Made by a program: the position numbers and the translations under genes
In this document: piece by piece, positions 33,070-42,792 of the stretch
Layout: each line of letters opens with the position of its first letter
Numbering within the stretch: position 1 is the first letter of the stretch
Source of the DNA: Macrocystis pyrifera
Taxonomy: Eukaryota > Sar > Phaeophyceae > Laminariales > Laminariaceae
Direction: 5' to 3'
Length of the DNA: 64,000 nt
NCBI GenBank assembly: GCA_031763025.1
Contig: JASSKH010000045.1
Span: forward strand, 992,001 to 1,056,000
The notes under the pieces: model-generated
What the model saw: the letters and a program-made list of their open reading frames with translations, nothing else
Databases searched by the model: none
Told to the model about the DNA's origin: nothing

Positions 33070-33450
33070 CGCGGCACACATTTTTCTTTCTCCATATATC
33101 AGACTAGCATTCAAACGTTTTACAGAATGTGTTTCCCACGGCGGTTGTTGATATCAACACTGGCTTCATCTCTCTATATTCCTTTCATAAAGTATATACC
33201 AGGTATGAAGTATATAATGTCTTCTCTCCGCAATTCCTTCTTTCCCGTCCCTTTTTCGTAAATTATTCTTTATTTGTCTGCCCCTGCTGCCTTTCTATTA
33301 TTAGTCAGTATCATACGTACGTATGATGCGTACACATGTATTTTCTTCTTCTCTTGTGAGTTCTCTCTGTAACCCTGCTAAACCACTTGCTTCCCGTTCT
33401 GATGCATTTACGTTATTCTCTGCCCACATTTATGCGTTAATTTCCCGGGT
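33070..33450. other. no gene recognised
   Basis: No supported feature; TACCAGGTA at 33197-33205. Confidence 0.4.
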
Positions 33451-33454
33451 TTTT

Positions 33455-33760
33455 TACGGTGCAGTTTTTCCTATCGGTTCGGTGCGGTTCGGTGCGGTTA
33501 TTAGCCGCACCCCACCGCACCGTAGGTAGTACGATATCGGGAAACCGCCCCGACCCGTGCCGTAGAACACAAAACATAACCGAAGCGCACCGTAGGGTTT
33601 ACAACTTTCGAAATCCGCACCGAACCGTACCCGTAGGATGTATCACAGCACCAAACCGCACCATAAGATTTAGGCCTTCTTGAAACCGCACCGAACCGCA
33701 CCGTAGGATTTCCAATGTCTGAAAACCGCACCGATTCGTACCGAACCGCACCGAACCGTG
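33455..33760. repeat. ACCGCACCG-type minisatellite
   Basis: GAACCGCACCGTAGG.TTT units of roughly 55-60 bases repeat four to five times. On the left flank the complementary form (CGGTTCGGTGCGGTTCGGTG) occurs once, making the two ends inverted. Arrays of this kind are known as subterminal repeats of non-autonomous hAT elements in other eukaryotes, but no terminal repeat was found here. Confidence 0.65.
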
Positions 33761-34185
33761 TAAGACGGATGATAGCACACACACCCCTTGAAGCAAGACA
33801 CCCCCCTGCAACAGCACCTCCGGGGGTGAAAAAAATAAATGTTTTTTGACCCGTCACCTTTGTCACAATGGGCACGTTAGTTACCACACGCCCTTCGGAC
33901 GTACGCCTGGAAACGTATCGAGCTCTAATACAATTATCACACTGTTAAAGGTATTTGTCCGTCGGGTTACCGGTGAAAAGTTAACCAATGGTCTATCCGA
34001 CCCTAAGCCTTAAGACTCTCCCCCCCCCTTCCAACAGCGGAACAGCGAGGGTACTCGGTCTTCGTATAGGGCCGCACGTGCCTAGTCCGCAGTTCTTCAC
34101 AATCTCTGGGGACCCAGAAAAGAGTGTTTTATCAGATTCTTGATGTGAGGAGATTCACTTTTCTTCAAAAAGCGTTTTCATGGTG
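33761..34185. other. no gene recognised
   Basis: No supported feature. Confidence 0.4.
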
Positions 34186-34189
34186 AACG

Positions 34190-34290
34190 TGAGATTCGAA
34201 TTCACGCCCAACGGCCCGTGTCCTTCCGATAGACGCCATTTGCTGAATTCTTATAATAGTCGGCTGAGCTACGAGCACTGGAAATGAAAT
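34190..34290 (-). repeat. tRNA-derived SINE-like repeat
   Basis: The minus strand reads CTCGTAGCTCAGCCGAC (a strong A-box match) and, about 60 bases on, GAATTCGAATCTCAC (B-box-like). Between them AATGGCGTCTATCGGAAGGA then CACGGGC resembles the copy at 318-445. The A-B spacing exceeds that of a tRNA without an intron, and arms do not pair well. Confidence 0.45.
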
Positions 34291-35500
34291 TGAATATATA
34301 AGAATCAAATAAAAAGTAAATGTGTGAAAAGAAAAGAAGTGTTAATGTTGCGGCACCTCCCGGATACATATGAAATGTACCGGGGAGAAACATGCCAGCT
34401 GTCTCCACGTACACTCTAAATAAACTGTTACGCATTACGATAACCATCGCGTACTTGTACCATAATAATTGTACTTATCGTACTCCCAACAGCCTCCTTA
34501 CGAGATGAACGAGAAAATTCAACATTGCTCATAACATCACGGTGATAAGTCAGTATATCGCTAAAAATCCAAAACCGAGCTCTCATACTCAAGAAACACA
34601 AAGAAATGCATCTCAACTATCAGCTTCACATTCAAACAGAAAGAATTGCCAAAGGGAAACATCAATCCCAGTGAAAATCTCTCAAACTCAATCTCTGTGT
34701 ATACCACTCAAAAATATAGTGGGGTCCCGAATTCAACATTCACAAATCAAGTTAATATTATAATCAGCTCCAGATCTCAAAAATATAAATATGAGAACCT
34801 CAGGTCACGAAATAAAAAAACAAACCTCAGATCCCAGACAATAAGAAGTCAGAGCTTCAAACGCTTACAAAATAAATATTTTTAATTCATATTTTTAATT
34901 CAAAGTAAATGATGCAAACTTCCCGCTTCTCTCTCCCCTCCTTAGTACAGCAGTAAAGTAGTAATAATAAGTTGAAAGCCGGGCGTTCGTTGTATTGTTA
35001 GATAGTTTACGAAATGTAACGTGTTGGGTTGTACGAAGACACGTAGAAGTATGTACTCTCGGGCGAATACAACTATCGACGGGGGCCACAGCTTGCAAAG
35101 TCGTTGAAGCTGCCGGCTTCTTCGTTGTTTTCAACCAATGTGCGTGCTCGAATCACGGACTGAAAGCGGCTATGTCGTCTCCCCGATTCAGAAAATGTAC
35201 AAATGTCTTTGTGTCGTTTCTAAGAAATGACCAGCTATAATATCGAATATACGTACTCGTACGCACACAGAGAACAATTACGAAACAAAAATAGATGCCT
35301 GAAAAACGTCCGGTAAAAATACTGTTCTCTTTGTGCATGCTGTTCGTGTTTTTGACGGATTGACCCGCATGAGACCCTCGTTTCACTTACAAAAATCTTC
35401 GATGAAACTTGTTTTAATTCTTTATTTTTCGATTTGGAGTTGCAATCTGACCAAAACAATAAAACAAATGGACCTGAATTTCAATTCAATTGATTCGTGT
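34291..35500. other. no gene recognised
   Basis: AT-rich, no supported feature apart from the start of a family R4 copy near 35440 (GCAATCTGACCAAAACA), which matches 38550-38570. Confidence 0.4.
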
Positions 35501-35545
35501 ACTGGAAATAGAGGTAATTATTTATTTTCCGTCTTCGGGCCTTTA
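35440..35545 (+). repeat. dispersed repeat family R4, copy
   Basis: TGCAATCTGACCAAAACA ... GTACTGGAAATAGAGG ... AATTATTTATTTTCCG parallels 38550-38690. The last block is the core of the 33-bp motif repeated at 26536-26798. Confidence 0.55.
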
Positions 35546-35729
35546 GGCCGGGGATACCAACTAAGATATACCCCTTGAGCTCGTGCCAACTACTGGCAGA
35601 AGAAGTACACAAGCAATACCATCCCCACTTCTCCCGTCTGCAAACAGCAGACAATCCCGTGTGCAAAATACGCAGGGCTTTTCGCGGGCCAGGTCAAACT
35701 TCACGGGTGGAGTCGAGTCGGGTTGGGTC

Positions 35730-36000
35730 ACAGCTGACCCAACCCGACCCGCAAGATTTTGAAAATGACCCGACCCGACCCGACCCGACCCGACCCGCGA
35801 GATTTAAAAAAAAAACACCCGACCCGACCCGACCCGACCCGACCCGCGAGATTTCACAACCTCCTGACCCGACCTGACCCGACCCGCCACCTTCCGATTG
35901 ACCCGTGAGACACGGGTTTCATGTGGGTCGGATCACCTTGACCCGCGAGACCATTTATCCTGACCCGCAGGTTCGACCTGCGGATCCGGCCTGTGGGTCA
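35730..36000 (+). repeat. GACCC minisatellite, left subterminal array
   Basis: (GACCC)n runs separated by CGCGAGATTT-like spacers. The array mirrors the one at 38100-38405, including TGACCCGCGAG and CCCGACCCGCGAGATTT. Confidence 0.85.
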
Positions 36001-36166
36001 ACACTTTGCAAACAATTTAATCGTCATTTTTGTGCCCCGAGTTGTTATATGACTTGGCTGTAGTGGGTGTAGATGGATGTGGGCGTACGTATGTGGATTT
36101 GGCGGTGTTTGAATGTTTGAATATGATACCCAAAAAGTATTACAGTACTGGGCGGGGGGGTGTCCT

Positions 36167-36275
36167 GAGAGTTTACCGGCACTATACCGGCACCGGCACT
36201 ATTCATAATATTGCCTCAATAGTACCGGTCCACTATTGAGGTTTCGAATATTCCTCAATAGTGCCGGCACTATGG
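36167..36275. repeat. ACCGGCACTAT repeats, left side of inner element
   Basis: GAGAGTTTACCGGCACTATA at 36167 recurs in direct orientation at 38010. ACCGGCACTAT and its complement ATAGTGCCGG are repeated several times, giving local hairpins (CCTCAATAGT / ACTATTGAGG). Confidence 0.7.
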
Positions 36276-36391
36276 GTTTTTGATTTCATAGTGTGGCGCT
36301 CACGCTTTGCGGGGCCAACAGAGTACGAAATGGATCGAAATTATGTATTAATAGTGGACGAAGCTAAATCTCAGTCCTCGTTGCCCTCCTT

Positions 36392-36670
36392 CGATGTTGC
36401 AAGATAAAAAAAGACAAAACAGAAAAAGAAACATGACAGGAAGCGCACTGCAAACAAACAAACAACCATGTACCCCCCGCCCTCACTACGTCGCGACAAA
36501 CTCTCTCATGTCTGCCTGGCGCACCCGTTTCGATGTTGCAAGAAAAAAACAAAAACAAACAAACCAAGAAAAGCACGACAGGAAGCGCACCGCAAGAAAA
36601 ACAAACAACCATGTACCCCCCGCCCTCACTACGTCGCGACAAACTCTCTAATGTCTGCCTGGCGCACCCG
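36392..36670. repeat. 139-bp tandem duplication
   Basis: CGATGTTGCAAGA... starts at 36392 and again at 36531. The shared stretch includes CCATGTACCCCCCGCCCTCA and CTACGTCGCGACAAACTCTC. The second unit contains the end of the transposase frame, so the duplication copied the 3' end of that gene. Confidence 0.85.
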
Positions 36671-37867
36671 CTTAGCGGAATGCGCTGCGATCATGGCCAT
36701 CTTCGCTTTCGTTAGGTAGAACGCCGCGTCTCCGTTGCCACTGTCCTCTGCTGCCGCTTCCAGGACGCCGGAGTGAGACGACAGCTCATCATAAGCCGGT
36801 GGAGCACGGCGCTCATGCCCCGTGTTCTCATCGCCACCGCCCTCCTCCTCTTCGTCCTCCTCCTCTTCGTCCTTCTCCTCGCCGCCGGTAGAGACGTGCG
36901 CTCCTGCCAGCAGTGCCGCCATTTCGTCCACTGCGTCCAGTCGAAGAGCCCTCTACCACCTCATCGTCGTCCTCGATGGTAGCCCACCCCTGAATCGCGT
37001 TCACCGCTTCCTCCGCGACCGGCTTTCCGGGTTCGATGTCGAGTTCTGTCAACAGTTCTCTGATCTCGTCGTCTACGATGCGGGATCCCTGCTGCTGCGC
37101 GTCGCGCACGCTCGTGCTCAACGTGTTGACAGTCTCCGTGAGAGCCTTCAAGTCAGGCTCGGCGACGTGGAACCGGATCTTTCCGTGTTGCTTGGTGAGC
37201 TCAGCCTCCATCTCCTCCGGAAGCGTCTCGGCTTTGACAAAGCACCTGGTCCCAGGTAGCGCAGAAAATGCAATGCATCCGTTTTGGGTGGACAAGCGAT
37301 GTTAGACGAACCCAGTGACAATGACTCACAGGGATGCGAGAGAGGACCCTTTTGTAGCAAAGAAACAATGGGGATGTCCCGATGCTGGAATACTCAGTCG
37401 AAAAAAAAGAAAACCTCTCCGTACAACCTTACCCACGTAACGCACCACCGAAGCCATGTGCACTTGCGCGAGCCGAACATTTTAAACAGCGATAGCACAT
37501 GCTCAAACCTCACCTGGTGATGTCCTGGGCGGTGACGCTGGCCCATGCTTTCTGGAGAAGTTCAGCGGCGTCCCGCACGTGAGGTTGGTGCCCTTGCGCC
37601 AGCCCCATTGTCCCGGCCTTCATCTTGCGGGCTTTGGGCTGGGCGCGAAGTGTGTCAGCCACCAACATGGTTGATGTCTTCACATCGAGCAGCTCCTTCC
37701 TGTAGTTGACCTTCGTCTTGGCGATGATCCCCATATCCATGGGCCGGCGTACGGAGGTGCACAGCGGAGGGTAGAACTTGATAGTAACTTGCTCCCGATC
37801 ATCCACTAGATCACCGTGAGATGAACAGCCGTCCATCAGCAGCAGCACGTGTACCCTCTTTTCTGTG
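36629..37867 (-). pseudogene. Tigger/pogo-type transposase, C-terminal half, broken
   Basis: Exon 1 (minus, from an acceptor CCACACAG near 37867 to 37514) encodes RVHVLLLMDGCSSHGD, then FYPPLCTSVRRPMDMGII. These match the second and third catalytic Asp regions of pogo/Tigger DDE transposases (xxLLxDxxxSH and LPPxxTxxxQPMDxGxI), about 31 residues apart. It ends ACATCACCAG|GTGAGG. After a 268-base intron (37246-37513), exon 2 starts ACCAG|GTGCTTTGTC, restoring DITRCFVKAETLPEEM, the usual 'tI..CF.ka' block. Beyond EDDDEVVEG a one-base shift is needed to enter ALRLDAVDEMAALLAG, an acidic run, and the stop at 36629-36631. The N-terminal DNA-binding part and the first catalytic Asp are absent. The element is inactive as it stands. 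Confidence 0.75.
37246..37513 (-). other. intron of the transposase remnant
   Basis: GTGAGG donor and ACCAG acceptor join codons AG|G to give Arg-Cys-Phe in a conserved block. This is the best-supported intron in the window and shows that spliced mRNAs of this genome use ordinary GT-AG junctions. Confidence 0.65.
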
Positions 37868-37899
37868 TGGCGTCTGTCCTCTGGCTTGCTTGTTTGTGT

Positions 37900-38065
37900 G
37901 TGTAGTGAACCGGCCCTATTGCGGGGCGCCGTGGTGCCCAACCGGCACTATAGCGGGGCAGCCCTCAATAGTGCCGGACCGGCACTATTGAGGGCGCTGT
38001 CTGTGTCCAGAGAGTTTACCGGCACTATACCGGGCACCGGCTCTATTCAACCGGCACTATAGAGG
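37900..38065. repeat. ACCGGCACTAT repeats, right side of inner element
   Basis: This includes a perfect inverted repeat at 37962-37994 (CCCTCAATAGTGCCGG, one central A, then its complement) and the direct copy of the 36167 block at 38010. Similar GTGCCGG/AATGCCGG motifs occur at 60870-61000 and 61740-61830. Confidence 0.75.
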
Positions 38066-38099
38066 TATTGAGCAGCGGTACGCGCGTTTGGGTAAGAGA

Positions 38100-38405
38100 G
38101 CGGGAAGTGTTTCAAGTGTCGGATCCGCGAGCCAGATGCGCGGGTCCGACCCGTGGATCAGCAGAAAACAACTCGTGGGTCGTCATGCTGGCACGCCCCG
38201 CGAGTGACCCGTTTCTCGCGGGTCATGATCCGACCCGCCTCGTGAACGTTTCATCACCTCTTGACCCGACCCGACCCGGCCCATGAGATTTTAAAAACTC
38301 TTGACCCGACCTGACCCGACCCGCGAGATTTGAAAACCTCTTGACCCGACCCGACCCGACCCGTGACATTTTGAACACCCCGCGTGACCCGACCCGCGGG
38401 TCGAG
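38100..38405 (+). repeat. GACCC minisatellite, right subterminal array
   Basis: CTCTTGACCCGACCCGACCC units alternate with GAGATTT(G)AAAA spacers, as in the left array. The two arrays are in the same orientation, while the outer ends of the element are inverted. Confidence 0.85.
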
Positions 38406-38549
38406 TCATGACCGGCGAAAAGCTGTGAAAATATGTATGTATGTACCCTGGTACGGGCTACGTGTATCCAAAAGCCATATCACTACAAAATAGTGTTCTA
38501 TGATATCTGGTACATACCGAATCATAACTGACGAAAGATTCTGGGATGC

Positions 38550-38700
38550 AATCTGATCAAAACACACAAAAAAAAAACAATTTAAATTTTCAACTTCTGT
38601 TCTGTATTTCGTACTGGAAATAGAGTTATAATAGTTATCCTTTTTCCCGAGTTCGGGTCCTCGATAATGGTTTGTTTTCTGAATTCGGGAAGACGAAATC
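38550..38700 (+). repeat. dispersed repeat family R4, copy
   Basis: TGCAATCTGATCAAAACAC, CGTACTGGAAATAGAG, then two diverged copies of the TTTTCC.GA.TTCGGG motif. It lies just outside the hAT-like element, as the 35440 copy does on the other side. Confidence 0.5.
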
Positions 38701-39580
38701 GAAAGCATTGGCTCAAATGTCAGAAGGACATGTACGTACGATCATCGCGTACAGTTGTCAGCTTCCTTGCTACAAGAATTTTCCACCGCGAAGTGAACGG
38801 GATAAAGAGCATCACTCATGAATCACGATGAAAGAAGCCCAGTACGAGTATAGTATAACGCATACTCCCATATCCGTACTTGGCATACTCATATTATAGG
38901 TACCTGTATTTGCTTGTAAACAAGAGGAGAAAGAGAGCTGACCGGAGCTCGCTCCAGCTACTACCAGGTACTATACTGCTGTGCTACTGCGCTGTGTAGC
39001 CAGTGATTATTCACGACGACCGAACACGCACACACGCTCAGGCCTCGTAGCCGCTGCTGCTGCGTACCTCGCCGCTTATTCGGCCCGCCCGAACACATAG
39101 TAGCCGCTGCTGCTGTGTGCCTCGCCCTTTTTTCGGGGCGACCGAACACACGCTTGTTCGTGCCTCGTAGCTGCAAGCTCGGGTCAGCTCCCTTTATTCT
39201 TCGCACCTTGGAAAAGAGACGTGAATTCCTATCATCCCGACCAAATAATGCTCTCGAGCATCACCCTGCTACTGCTGTTTACCTTGCCAGTTATTTGCGA
39301 CGACCGGACTGACCGGACAAACGTTTGGGCCTCTTAGCCGCTGCTGCTGTCCTTCTAGAGAGGTTAATATTAATAGATTTACAGCTACGTAATATATAGG
39401 AAGTCATGAGCGCACCGTCGAAAATTACTCATAGACGCACAAAATGTAACAAGTGACGGCACGAAGTGCTAGGTCGACGACCAGACCGATGCCCGCGAAA
39501 AGTAGACAGGAGAGCCCAAAATCCAATCACCCAGGAACAAAGTTCGATGCGAGCCGACGATCAAAGAAAGCGCCGAAGAT
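38701..39580. other. no gene recognised
   Basis: CTGCTGCTG-rich fragments near 39050-39110 and 39340. A phrase GCCGCTGCTGCTG..TGCCTCG is repeated at 39050 and 39104. TACCAGGTA lies at 38962-38970. Confidence 0.4.
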
Positions 39581-39584
39581 GAAA

Positions 39585-39700
39585 ATACAAGGCACGAACC
39601 GTAGTGGGCCGGAGGGAGAAGAGCCTACCTTGTGACCCCGGATCTGAGTTAGGACTACTGTAGGAGAGAGAAGAGAAGGGTGTGTAGATATAATAATTGT
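39585..39700 (+). repeat. dispersed repeat family R3, reference copy
   Basis: AAAATACAAGGCACGAACCG, then GGAGGGAGAAGAGCC and TGTGACCCCGGATCTGAGTT. Other copies: 2957-3010 (partial), 26325-26440, 29395-29570 (inverted), 62200-62290 and 63440-63550. Confidence 0.65.
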
Positions 39701-39793
39701 AAATGGGATGGGGGAAAAAAACGATGCGTCACAAAAATCCGGAAAATCTGGAAATAAACTCTGCGATAGCAACGGCCCTGTGAGCCGGGGGGG

Positions 39794-40028
39794 TGGTGTA
39801 CTCATTATCATGCATGGCCGTAGTCGTATAACCATAGACCCTCGTATCCCTACAATATCGGGACGGAGCACGTCGGGTTTTCACCGACCAGGCAGACATT
39901 GCTTACACCAAGCGCGAAGCGCCGTGAGGTGTTGGGCGAGTCGGACGAAGGGTGATCTGCATCCTACTACGAATCGCTTTTTTTTAGGTGGATTTTCTTG
40001 CATGTGGATGACAGCGTCACTGAATTGA
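39794..40028. repeat. dispersed repeat family D, copy 2
   Basis: Matches 1131-1350 in the same orientation along its whole length, with scattered substitutions. See copy 1 for landmarks. Confidence 0.7.
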
Positions 40029-40480
40029 GGTTAGGCTTAGGTTCACTTTCTCGGTTTAATCGCGTGTGTCCCTCCACGATCCTATGGTTGCACGCGGCCT
40101 GAACATTACCCAATGAAGTTCGTTCATTTTTTATTTATTTATGTTCGATATTTTTTTAGTGGTTACTTAGCGGGTTCTGTATGGGTCAAGTTCTGGTGTG
40201 GCCACTTCCAGAGACAGCAACGGGTTTACAATGTAGTAACTGCGTCGTGGGTGCCTTTTACCTTACACACACTACGTGATACGACCATCCCCCCTGTGCG
40301 GAGCGAAGGTTCTTCCCGCACAAAAATGATCGATTAAGAACTCGACCGCCAGCCGTGGTGACCGCCAGAAAAAAAAAAAAAAAAAAAAACGGTACCCTGG
40401 CTGTCTAGCTCACGTACTGGAAGGCGTGTTTTATAGCGTCGTCGCCCACCAACGCCAACCCAACCTATGTGTAAAATCAC
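40029..40480. other. no gene; poly-A at 40371-40390
   Basis: No supported gene. An A-tract is at 40371-40390. Confidence 0.5.
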
Positions 40481-40489
40481 ACCCTGGAC

Positions 40490-41115
40490 AATAGACAATA
40501 GTCGAATAGTCTATTAATAGCTTCCTATTGCAATTGACTGTCTATTGTGGTCCCTAATTCCAGTTAATTGATACGCGTCGAGCTCTATTACCCAGACAAT
40601 TTATATTAAGTTACCCCTACCTGGCCCTATTGTCCAGACAATTTCACTTTATAGGCAGTCTCCGTAACCAATGGTCCGGACAATTCCTATTAATGGACTT
40701 TCTCCTAAATAAATTGTCAGGCAAATTCCAATTGACAGACTATCTCCTGAATCAATTGTTCCGACAATTCCAACTGACAGTCGGCCACCCGAAATAGTTG
40801 TCCGGACTACTTCAATTAGTAGACGGACGCCAAAATTATTTGTCCCGACAACTCCAATTAATAGACAGTCTCCCAGATCAATTGGCCCGACAATTCCAAT
40901 TTATGCACAGTCTCCAAAATCAATTGTCCGCACAATTTCAATTTGCAGACTGCTTTCTAAATCAATTGTCCGGGCAACTCCAAATAATAGACGGTATACG
41001 AAATCAGTTATCCCGACAATTTCGACTAACACAAAATCTCCAAAACTACTTCAGACAATGCCATTGGGGGGCAGTCTCCTAAATCAACTGCCCGCACATT
41101 TCAAAATAACAGTGC
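40490..41115 (+). repeat. 42-bp minisatellite, forward block 1
   Basis: TCAATTGTCC-type unit starts at 40752, 40794, 40836, 40878, 40920 and 40962 give an exact 42-base period; earlier units are more decayed. Each unit holds AATTGTCCGGACAATT (a palindrome, with variation), then CCAATTAATAGACAGTCTCC. As 42 is a multiple of three, a 94-codon frame (40798-41082) reads as a 14-residue repeat (NQLS.QFQ..DSL.). A different frame is open in the third block, so a coding role is unlikely. Confidence 0.9.
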
Positions 41116-41264
41116 ATACGGATTAGTTTGTTTCGTGAAACCTTTTTTTAATGATTTACATCTATCTGAGCACATGGGCTAAGCGGTATCAAAACTTCCT
41201 ACCTGCGGACATATAATACCACGCTGTAGTTGAGGTGTCCCGCCTTTTTCTACTTATGCCTTGG

Positions 41265-41830
41265 ACAATAGACCTATTTATAGACTATTGCCCCTACAGC
41301 AGAGTCACGAAGTTGTCTATTAATTGGAATTGTCCGGGCAAGTAGTGTCATAGACTGTCTAGTAATTGAAATTGTTTAAACAATTGATCTTGGATACTGT
41401 CTATTAATTGGATTTATTCGGAGAATTGATATCGGGTACTGTCTAACAACTGGAATAGTCCGGACAAATAATTTTAGAGACTATCTATCAATTGAAGTTG
41501 CCTGATTTTTTATTTCAGAGACTGTCCACGAATTGGAATTATCTGAACAATTGATGTTTGGTGCTTGTCAATAATTGGAATTGTCCAGACAAATGAGCTC
41601 GGAGACTGATGAAATTGTGCTGGCAAATGACTTCGCAGGCTGTCAATATTATTAATTGGACTGATGAAATTGCTTGAACATTTTGATTTCGGGCGATTTA
41701 CATGAATTGGACTAGTCGGGGCAACTGCTTTGAGATACGGTCCATTAATTGGAATTGTCCGGACAATGGGTTCCGGAAGCAATCTACTAATTGGAATTGT
41801 CGTGACTATCGAGTTTAAGAGGGCTCTCAT
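41265..41830 (-). repeat. 42-bp minisatellite, inverted block
   Basis: The same unit in reverse orientation (ACTGTCTATTAATTGGAATT then GTCCGGACAATTGAT..), with more variation in unit length. It opens with GGACAATAGACCTATTTATA at about 41273, similar to the start of the first block near 40492. Confidence 0.85.
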
Positions 41831-42080
41831 TTGAAAGCTGTCTGCTACTTGTAGAATTACATTTGATTTGGTCAGTACACAACAGTACCACCATGCTAGT
41901 ATTGCCTCTACAACAGGATCGGGAACTGCCCTATGTACGCAATAATTTACAAGGTCCTTTATTGTGCCATATTACGAGTAGAATCAATTCAATGGGGAGT
42001 GTCTCATACAATAACTACTGTAGGTACACGGCCGTGACGTTTATCGAGCAACGGATTTCTTGCGTGGCATCTGAAATGAA
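41831..42080. other. spacer within the minisatellite region
   Basis: No recognisable units; no gene. Confidence 0.4.
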
Positions 42081-42655
42081 TTGTGCGGACAGTTCCAACC
42101 ACTTTCCAATCGCCGAAGTTCGTTTGGACAATTCCATTTAATTGACAGCACCCGAAATCAATTTTGTGCGGACAATTTCAGTTTCTAAGCAGCAGCCGAA
42201 ATCGAATGTTCAGACAAATCCAATTAATAGACAGCCCCCGAAATCCATTGTCAGAACAATTTCAGTTTCTGGACAACTGTTGACACCTGAAATCAATTGT
42301 CTGGACAATTCCAATTGTTGGATCACATCACAGCACCCGAAATCAATTTGCGGAATAAATCCAATTAATTACCAGTCTCCGCAACCAATTGTTTGGACAA
42401 TTCCAATTCATAGACAACACTCGAAACCTGTTGCTCACACCATTGCAACAACTATTAATAGCAGATGGTATTCGAAATCAATTTGCCTGGACAAAATTAT
42501 AATTCATAGACAATCGCCGAAAACAATTGTCTGGCCAATTCAATTATTGGAAAATCGCCGAAATCAATTGTATGGACAATTTCAGTTAATAGACAGAGTC
42601 TCCAAAAACAATTGTCAGGACAAATCCAACTAACACACATCCTCCTGAACGAATT
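42080..42655 (+). repeat. 42-bp minisatellite, forward block 2
   Basis: Forward units again (CCGAAATCAATTGT..GGACAATTCCAATT..). Indels have disturbed the period. The 163-codon frame at 42142-42633 translates the array in another frame than block 1 (PKSIVRTI..NRQ). Confidence 0.85.
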
Positions 42656-42681
42656 GTAGACACAAGACTATTGAAATATAA

Positions 42682-42792
42682 TATTACGGGGGTCCATAGT
42701 AAATAGGACCAAATATTCTCAGTAAAAACAGGTAAATATATAGGTTTTTATGTATACCATATAGGTCCTATTAACTATGGACCCCCGTAATA
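42682..42792. mobile_element. TA-flanked MITE, simple copy
   Basis: TTACGGGGGTCCATAGTAAA then TAGGACC on the left and GGTCCTATTAACTATGGACC then CCCGTAA on the right match in 26 of 27 inverted positions. TA stands on both sides. The interior (about 55 bases) encodes nothing. Related to 32477-32682. Confidence 0.8.

Larger units (their letters stand above)
35673..38427. mobile_element. hAT-like element carrying a Tigger-type transposase remnant
   Basis: The left end CAGGGCTTTTCGC and the right end GGCGAAAAGCTGTG are inverted (11 of 13 bases match). They are flanked by AAAATACG (35665-35672) and AAAATATG (38428-38435), an 8-bp duplication with one mismatch. CAGGG-type ends and 8-bp duplications are hallmarks of hAT elements. 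Inside lie GACCC-type arrays at both ends and a second element with a pogo/Tigger-type transposase, so this appears to be a nested insertion. No hAT transposase was seen. Confidence 0.6.

Noticed and set aside
36822..37259. 145-codon plus-strand Ser/Leu-rich frame
   Set aside because: Antisense to the transposase remnant, whose minus-strand reading has clear conserved motifs.
40490..42655. CRISPR-like array of regular repeats
   Set aside because: Units are contiguous 42-bp tandem repeats without unique spacers of constant length, and the context is eukaryotic.
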